A stretch of DNA of 64,000 bases, taken from positions 13,081,001 to 13,145,000 of the forward strand of contig NC_080059.1 of NCBI RefSeq assembly GCF_026212465.1. Reading direction: 5' to 3'. Made by a program: the position numbers and the translations under genes. This document shows positions 54,239 to 64,000 of this stretch, in pieces. Position 1 is the first letter of the stretch. Each line of letters begins with the position of its first letter. Source of the DNA: Amaranthus tricolor. Lineage: Eukaryota; Streptophyta; Magnoliopsida; Caryophyllales; Amaranthaceae. The notes under the pieces are model-generated. The model ran no database searches. It saw nothing but the letters and a program-made list of their open reading frames with translations, and was not told the DNA's origin.

Positions 54239-56347
54239 TTATTTCTGATCTTTCGGAGTTTCTGTCATGAAAAGCCTCTCAGAGAAGGCAGAAACAAGTT
54301 CATATTTCCCACTGTCATAACAAGCAGTCATGAATGCTGTCACGGTTATGCGATCTACATTTTGCTGTTTATCCAAAAGTTTTCGGAAAAACATTGCTGC
54401 CATCTCCGCTTTCCCTTCACTACAGAGCTTCCTGATCAAAGTTCTCACTGTCCTGATCCATTGCTTATTCTCCAGCCGTTCCAAAGCTTTAATTGCATTG
54501 CTAGTGTCACTAATTCTGCAGTACTCGTAACATATAGTAAGTCGAGTCACCTCACTTGGTGACAACCCTTTGTCAATCATGGCGTCATACATCTTGCGAG
54601 CCTCTTCAAGTTTGCCTTCCTTGCATAGCCCACTCACTAAAGCACCATACGTGAAACTATCAGGCACACAATGATGCTCATTCATTTGATGAAAGAATCT
54701 CATAGCTGAGTTAATATCACTTACTCTACAATACCCACAAATCATGGAAGTGAAGGTTTCCTTAGTAAGAACAAGGCCAAGTTTAATAGCCTCTTCGAAC
54801 CACCTCTCGCTGTCCTCCATTCTTTTCTGCCTGCAGAATAAGGCAATTAGGGTGTTACATGTGTATATATCAGGCCTAAAACCCAGTTTCGTCATCTTAC
54901 AAAGCCACGCTAAGGCTTGTTTGGGATCACCACACCTTGATGAAGACGATATGAGAATCGTGTACGTGACTCTATCGAGTTGAAGTCCAAGTGTTATAGC
55001 CTCTTGAAGAAGATCACAAGCTTCCTCAAACCTTCCTTTCTTACAGAGACTATTTACAATGGCATTGTAAGTAAACATATTAGGGGTTAATCGTTCTTTC
55101 ATCATTATATCTATAAAACTATATGCTCTATCAAAATTTCCTGCTTTACAATACCCATCAATGAGGGTTGTATAGGTATCAACATTTGGCACCAATCCTT
55201 GTTCTCTCATCCTCCCAAGTAACATCTCTGCTCGATTCAGTTTTCCCTCCTTACAATACCCATTAATCATGGCAGTGTAAGTGCGCTCATTTGGTTTATA
55301 GTTATCGCTTCGAACAAGCTTAAGAAATAACCGAAATGCCTTTTCAGTCCATCCCTTTTTGCAAAGTCCATCAATTAAGGTTGTGTGTGTGTAGACATTA
55401 GGTCTCCAACCTCTGCTAACCATTTCTTCTAACAACTCGAACGCTTGCTTAATATTACCCCTCTTGCATAACCCATCAACCAAACATGTGAAATTAATAA
55501 GATTTGGTGTAAATCCCATTTCCATCATCTTATAAAAGAACCACAATGCCCTGCTTATGTTACCTATCCTACAAAATGTACAAATCACCAGTGTACATGT
55601 TGCGTTATCAACAACAAACTTCTGTTCAACTATTCGATTAAGCCACTTATCTAACTTAGAAATGTTATTCATTCTACAGTAACCCACAACCATATTGACA
55701 TGACTACAACAATTCGGCCGCACACCTCTCATAGACATTTCATCGAACACATACTCTGCATACTCAGCCAAACCCAATTCACAAGCAAACTTGATAATGC
55801 TATTCAAAGTATAAGTATTGGGAGTTAATCCCTGATTATGCATTTCAATAACCATGCTAACAGCCTCTTTATACCTTCCAACCTCAGTAAAATTCCTCAC
55901 CATAAGAACCAACAATTCATGGGTTTTTTCAAAGTTCTCATTACTAATCAAACAAGAGGCAGCAACAATGTATAAACGCATAAAATATCGGAATCTAGAA
56001 AACCCAATTGCCCAATTTAAGAAACTCAATGCCACAATCGAACCACCCTCTTCAGCCAAGGAAGCAACAATGGTGATAGCTTGATCATTGGATAGAGATT
56101 CAATGTCTATGTCAAGATTAAGCTTGAATGGTGAAAATTTGTGGTGGGTATGTTGGTGATATGATTGTAAGACTTGAAGACAAATTTTTTTGACAAGAGA
56201 TTGGGGTGATGTTGAAGATGATTGGGGGAAAATGGCATGAGTTTGGGAAGAAATTGGCCTGGAAGTGACGAAAGTAGAAAAAGTATATGGAAATGTAATG
56301 GAGGAGGAAATTTTTTTGAAGGTTGCATTGAATCTGGGAGAAAGCAT
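54239..56347 (-). CDS. P-class pentatricopeptide repeat protein
   Basis: PPR proteins bind organellar RNA base by base and guide its processing, stability or translation. The gene is intronless and encodes 702 aa from the ATG at 56345-56347. The open frame continues 20 codons upstream without an ATG, starting at a TTG, so this Met (MLSPRFNATFKK) is chosen. The first 50 residues are rich in Ser, Thr, Lys and Arg, as in a mitochondrial or plastid presequence. About 15 P-type repeats of 35 residues follow, for example PNVYTHTTLIDGLCKKGWTE, PNVDTYTTLIDGYCKAGNFD, PNMFTYNAIVNSLCKKGRFE and PDSFTYGALVSGLCKEGKLE. There are no L or S repeats and no E/DYW extension, so it is not an editing factor of that type. 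It resembles the At4g19890 group of P-class proteins, but orthology is not established. Appears intact. Confidence 0.93.
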   Translation of the reverse strand: MLSPRFNATFKKISSSITFPYTFSTFVTSRPISSQTHAIFPQSSSTSPQSLVKKICLQVLQSYHQHTHHKFSPFKLNLDIDIESLSNDQAITIVASLAEEGGSIVALSFLNWAIGFSRFRYFMRLYIVAASCLISNENFEKTHELLVLMVRNFTEVGRYKEAVSMVIEMHNQGLTPNTYTLNSIIKFACELGLAEYAEYVFDEMSMRGVRPNCCSHVNMVVGYCRMNNISKLDKWLNRIVEQKFVVDNATCTLVICTFCRIGNISRALWFFYKMMEMGFTPNLINFTCLVDGLCKRGNIKQAFELLEEMVSRGWRPNVYTHTTLIDGLCKKGWTEKAFRLFLKLVRSDNYKPNERTYTAMINGYCKEGKLNRAEMLLGRMREQGLVPNVDTYTTLIDGYCKAGNFDRAYSFIDIMMKERLTPNMFTYNAIVNSLCKKGRFEEACDLLQEAITLGLQLDRVTYTILISSSSRCGDPKQALAWLCKMTKLGFRPDIYTCNTLIALFCRQKRMEDSERWFEEAIKLGLVLTKETFTSMICGYCRVSDINSAMRFFHQMNEHHCVPDSFTYGALVSGLCKEGKLEEARKMYDAMIDKGLSPSEVTRLTICYEYCRISDTSNAIKALERLENKQWIRTVRTLIRKLCSEGKAEMAAMFFRKLLDKQQNVDRITVTAFMTACYDSGKYELVSAFSERLFMTETPKDQK

Positions 56348-56396
56348 CAGGGATTGGGTTGTAGAGTTACTAACATTTAGGTGTTGGTATAAAACA

Positions 56397-56423
56397 TCAA
56401 AGAACAATTCCGCAATCAGCCAT
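56397..56423 (-). promoter_or_regulatory. Short upstream ORF before the PPR start
   Basis: On the minus strand an ATG at 56421-56423 opens an 8-codon frame (MADCGIVL) that stops at 56397-56399, about 50 bases before the chosen PPR start. If the transcript begins upstream of it, this uORF could lower translation of the main frame. Transcription start is unknown. Confidence 0.35.
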
Positions 56424-56717
56424 GATTAGGAATGGGATGAAAAGAACTTAGCAAAACATATAGCCGAATTTGATTGAACAAAATTTCAAAATAAATTTAC
56501 GATTTCATAAAAATGATCATGGACACAACAATGATTTGAATTGATATGAAACATTTAACTTTAAATCAATTTATTTTAAATCGATTCGATAATTTAAATG
56601 TATACGTGAACTAATAAAAATATTATTTATTTTAAAAAAATATTTAATATAAATAGATTTTAATTAAAATTAATTTTGATTAGTACGAAGTGATTTGATC
56701 AATAAAATTAGTATCTA

Positions 56718-57885
56718 GTCTCTTAAGAGACCGTCTCTTTGAGATAGCTCTTTTAGGACCCGACCCATTAAAAATTAATGCCTACTTATCGTATTTTTAA
56801 TGCTTACTTATATTATTCTTAATATTTATTTATCATATCCTTAGTGTCTATTGATAGAGGTGTTCATTCGGATAATCGGGTCGGTTTCGGACGGGTGTCA
56901 TTCGATTCGGCTGTATTTCGGATCGGTTATATTTTGGATGCGTGTTGCGACGGGTGATACTCGGGTCGGGTCGGTTAGTCACAGTTCGGTTGAAGATCGG
57001 TTATTCGAGCTATCGGGTTAGCATCAGTTCGGTGTCGGTTGAAGTTCGTGTCGAGTTTCAATCGGTCTCGGGTTGTCATCGGTTAATAATTGGTTTGGTT
57101 TTACTGGATGCAGATCGGATTTGGATAATTTTCAAGTAGAATTCGACTACGAATTGCGAATTACTAATTACTATTGATCGAGTCAGTATCAGATTAAGTT
57201 GTTAGTCATTTTTTAATTGATAATAAGATTCATTTACTTAAAGCAAAATAGTGAAAATGCAAATCAATTAGTGATCATTATTACATTATTACTTTTACTT
57301 GTTTGACCGGAAATTAAAATTATAAAATTTTATCAATTTTCATATAATTCGATTAAAAGTAGTTAAATAAACATCGACCATTGATTATTAACTCTAAATA
57401 TATGAAAACATGTATTTATAAAATTTATTTTATTAAAAAATTTATGACTTTATTAGAATAACTAATAAGATGATTGAATATGAGTCAATCATACTTCTAT
57501 GTAAAAAATTGGTTCAGGTTTACAACATTTCGATTTAAACTTCGTTCGGGTTAAGTCGGTTTTAGCCGGATCGAGTTTGGTTTTGAGCATGATACGGGTC
57601 GGATATGACTCGGGTCGGTCACTATTAAGTTCGGGTAATCTCGGTTAATAGTTACGTGTCGGTTAGAAAAATCGGTTACAGCTCGGGTTCAGTTTTCTCA
57701 TTTTCGGTTGTCAACTGGTTCGGGTATAGCTTCGGGTCGGGTCACTTTTGAACAGCTCTATCTACTGATAATGTCTTAAATGTCTACTTACATTATTTTT
57801 AATGTGTACTTACAATATTTCAATTAATATATAATAGTTTGACTCAATTAAAGATGATATCTCAAAAAGACCGTCTCTCATAGGA
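56718..57885. mobile_element. MITE split by a hAT insertion
   Basis: The left arm carries TAGTCTCTTAAGAGACCGTCTCTTTGAGAT and the right arm ATCTCAAAAAGACCGTCTCTCATAGG; they are imperfect inverted repeats around GACCGTCTC. Without the hAT insertion the element is about 260 bp. A relative lies at 59500-59634. AT-rich phrases such as TGCTTACTTA and TGTCTACTTACAT recur on both sides of the insertion. (The 30-base left arm is given by its key core GAGACCGTCTC.). Confidence 0.65.
56855..57760. mobile_element. Non-autonomous hAT element with 8-bp target duplication
   Basis: The left end TAGAGGTGTTCA and right end TGAACAGCTCTA are inverted repeats. They are flanked by TCTATTGA (56847-56854) and TCTACTGA (57761-57768), a 7-of-8 match to an 8-bp duplication, the hAT hallmark. 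The 906-bp element is full of GGGTCGG, TCGGTT and CGGGT motifs at both subterminal ends. It encodes no transposase. Its right 230 bases are homologous to 12280-12597. Confidence 0.88.
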
Positions 57886-58976
57886 ATTTGGGTAAAATCA
57901 TCCCAGAAGAGATCATTTTAGTATTTTCACTATAATTGATAAAATTTATCTCAATTAAACAAATTTTATCATTAAAAATAAAAAAAAAATTGGGAAAACA
58001 CAATATTTACGATAGTCGATAAGGGGTTGATCATTCCAGAAGGTTTGAGAGTAGCAATATTTGACTATCTCGACAAAGAGATTAATTAAGGATAAACTAC
58101 TATATATATCAAACTCAAAAATGATCTGTAAACTGAAAAAATTCAATTTGAAAATGCTGGTTAAATGGGATAAAATTCAATCGTTTTAGCTCACGTTTCT
58201 TATTATATCAATATATTCATTTTAATTCACGTCATTATCTTTGCTAGGAACCCATTAATCTCTAGCTAATGTTGTATTTTGAGTCAATTTCTTGTTGTTG
58301 TAGCCCTTAAAATTAAAACGGTGCATTGATTTTTTTTATAAAATTGAAAGTTGCTAAATATGTTAATTCAAAAAATTTGATGATTATACGATACTTTTTA
58401 GTTAAAAAAACCTCGACTCGTTTGATCAATTCCAGCCCGACCTTTTGATCTAAATTTGATTGGCCGCCTCGACTCAAAAAAAAATTTGACTAAATTTTAT
58501 TTTGATCCCAAAATAATTAAAAATAACTGGATCTAAAACTCTGATGGTCTGACTATTTTGATATATCTATTACCCTTGGTCTCTAACCATCTTTTGTTTT
58601 GCTCACTCTTAATTAAGTATCTAGTCACAAATATTGGCTTTATGACTTAACGAGAAAATGAAGGATTTGTACATGCATCAGTTATTATTACGTATAGAAT
58701 TAAGTTACAGAAATTACGCAGAAATAATAAGTAGGCAGTGTAATTGAAGTTTACTGGTCACTTGGATTTCAAGACAAGATATGTTTGTGGTTGCTGCAAG
58801 TTTAGTGTTGATTGGTTGATAGACTGAACTTAACCCCTAGCTTTCATTTTGATTTTAGTCTTTCACAAGGATTATTATTCCCTCTTTTTTTTTTTTTTTT
58901 TTTTTTTTTTACACCTTACAAGTGAAGTTGGGGACTAGAATATCTTTAGGAAAATATGGTATATGATGCCGTCAAA
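57886..58976. other. Intergenic, no gene seen
   Basis: AT-rich, non-coding. A T26 run lies at 58885-58910. No RNA gene or ORF is supported. Confidence 0.5.
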
Positions 58977-59236
58977 CACTACAACATAATTTGCTTTTAG
59001 TGGAATATATTTAGCGATATTTAATTTAAATGTCACTACTTTATATTTATAATATTATATATTGTAGATTTAGGGATATTTATTTGACCCTTTAGCAACA
59101 TAATAAAAAAATCATACTAAAGCTTTTTGCGACATAAGATTTAGTGATATTTCTCATGAATGCCACTATAGACTACAGTAACAATTATATATGCCACTAA
59201 AGGCTAAATAAAATGTCACAAAATCACTTTATAGTG
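58977..59236. mobile_element. Small CACTA-like element
   Basis: The left end CACTACAACATAATTTGC and the right end, CACTATAAAGTGATTTTG on the other strand, share the CACTA terminus. AAA flanks both ends as a 3-bp duplication. Subterminal TTTAGTGG and GCCACTA motifs recur inside. At 260 bp it is very short and non-autonomous. The related palindrome GTGGCATATAATATGCCAC at about 59283 suggests the true element may extend further right. Confidence 0.65.
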
Positions 59237-59499
59237 AAACTTAAAATAAAAAATCAACAATTATTATACTAAATATATAAATAAGTGGCATATAATATGC
59301 CACTAAATTACAATGTCACGAAAATAAACTATCACATTCACATCGTCATCTACATGACTCAGAGATTCTTCAGTTCTAACTCTTAATTTCTCAATGTGAT
59401 GACCAGTAATCACTAAGAAATACATAAAGTAACATGGTATTTTATTATTGAAATTCTTACAAATTTTGACTATTCTCTACGGTTTTAAATCACTACCAA

Positions 59500-59634
59500 C
59501 AGGTCTCCTGGTAGACCGTTTTTTTGAGAGACATCTCTAAGGTCAGTCCATTTAAACTAAATTAAACTAAAAATTAATAATAGGCTAACCAAATTAGATA
59601 TAATCTCTCAAAGAGACTGTCTCTCATAAGAATT
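59500..59634. mobile_element. Short MITE related to the one at 56718
   Basis: AGGTCTCCTGGTAGACCGTT on the left and AAAGAGACTGTCTCTCATAA on the right form imperfect inverted repeats. The right arm matches the GACCGTCTCTCATAGGAATT end of the split MITE at 57885. Length about 135 bp. Confidence 0.6.
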
Positions 59635-60471
59635 TGTGAATCACTAATTATGAGCAGTTTTATAATGTTTTTTCTTTTTGAAAATGTACTTTTTATTTAT
59701 AAAATAATTTTTCCAATAAGGCAACAAAACCCTAATTTCTTCAAGTATATATTTTAATAGCTTCAATTAAATCATAATTACTCATTTTTATTTTCGATAT
59801 AATTATCCCCGCACTCCCATTCAACATTTTCACTATAATTTTATGGAGTTTTATTTAAATGAGAGAATCTTATAAAAACATAGGTGTGATAACTTTTGAC
59901 ATGATTCAAGACAAATGTATGATTTTTGACACGGCTCATTAATTTAGTTAATGATAAACTCTTAAGTTTTAGAAAATGTACGTAAAGGGAGTGATAACTG
60001 ATAAGTAATAACTAGCTAGAAATCTATGCAAATGCCACAATTTATGGAATATTTGAATTTAAGAAAATCTATTATAAAATTATATTATTATAACTTAATG
60101 ATATACATAAAATTTCTTTCTCCTTTCACGGGTTTACCTATTTAAATATCTAAAATTAGTACATTCTATTGGGTAAATAAAGCAAATGAGAGATTATTTC
60201 ACATTAAATCAAATAAAAACTCTTTTTCAAAAAGTAATCACATAAAAACAATCATATTTTTGTAATTCAGATTAAAAAGAAAAAAAAAAGAAATAAAGCA
60301 AATATTTAAATTTTAAAACATCAGTTGGATCTTTTATCGTAAATAAAGTTAAAAATTCAATTCTCTCTACTTCCTTCCCTCATTAAAATTTAATTAATAG
60401 TTGCATTAATTAATTCAAAATTAGTTGATTAATTGTTGTTTAAGATGGGCAAAGGGGTTTTAAAGCAATTG
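59635..60471. other. Intergenic, promoter region of the subtilase
   Basis: AT-rich DNA without an ORF. It leads into the TATA-like box at 60472. Confidence 0.5.
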
Positions 60472-60478
60472 TATAAAA
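60472..60478 (+). promoter_or_regulatory. TATA-like box of the subtilase gene
   Basis: TATAAAA lies 49-55 bases upstream of the subtilase ATG, implying a short leader of about 25 bases. Confidence 0.5.
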
Positions 60479-60526
60479 TGTCCCCATACAGAGAAAAAAC
60501 AGACCAGTATCCTCAAACTACTAGTC

Positions 60527-64000
<3,474 letters not shown>

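Noticed and set aside
56348..56407. A 722-aa PPR start at 56407
   Set aside because: The codon there is TTG; the first in-frame ATG is at 56345-56347.

Overview
This window is a stretch of AT-rich nuclear DNA from a flowering plant, most probably a eudicot. The evidence is genes with GT-AG introns, plant-only families (a LOG cytokinin enzyme, a membrane-anchored GH9 endoglucanase, a P-class PPR protein, an SBT4.14/XSP1-like subtilase) and a dense load of plant transposons and (TA)n microsatellites. A Caryophyllales source such as the Amaranthaceae is possible (a Vulmar-like mariner element is present), but this is a weak inference.

Five host genes were reconstructed exon by exon. In order they are: a LOG cytokinin riboside 5'-monophosphate phosphoribohydrolase (18775-26632, +, 7 exons, 230 aa); a GH9 endoglucanase with an N-terminal membrane anchor, close to Arabidopsis endoglucanase 10/GH9B7 (28803-33621, -, 6 exons, 526 aa); a five-KH-domain RNA-binding protein of the HEN4/RCF3 kind (45895-51419, +, 7 exons, 687 aa); an intronless P-class PPR protein with a probable organelle presequence (54239-56347, -, 702 aa); and the 5' part of a subtilase close to SBT4.14/XSP1 (60527 to beyond the window, +, 5 exons seen). 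They look like ordinary independent genes, with no sign of a functional cluster.

The rest is layered mobile DNA. 1-12600 holds a fold-back MITE, LTR-like sequence, a decayed Helitron helicase, a Stowaway-like MITE and a hAT transposase with three in-frame stops, followed by a GGGTCGG-rich hAT terminus. 12600-18700 holds two more MITEs and a 5'-truncated LINE. 33600-45900 holds a Mutator-like TIR element with a 9-bp target duplication, then a near-complete mariner element (TIRs, TA duplication, broken D39D transposase), a GC-rich island and a degenerate, internally deleted Copia element on the minus strand. 52061-53347 is a long-TIR element carrying a 34-codon host-like reading frame (a Pack-MULE-like candidate). 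56718-59634 holds a hAT element nested inside a MITE, a small CACTA element and a relative of the outer MITE.

The observations most worth following up are the gene-like fragment in the long-TIR element, the hAT family with shared GGGTCGG-rich termini, the unexplained coding-like stretch in the mariner element, and an unclassified repeat of about 180 bp shared by introns of the endoglucanase and the subtilase. I found no CRISPR array, no prokaryotic-type operon and no clearly new enzymatic system.
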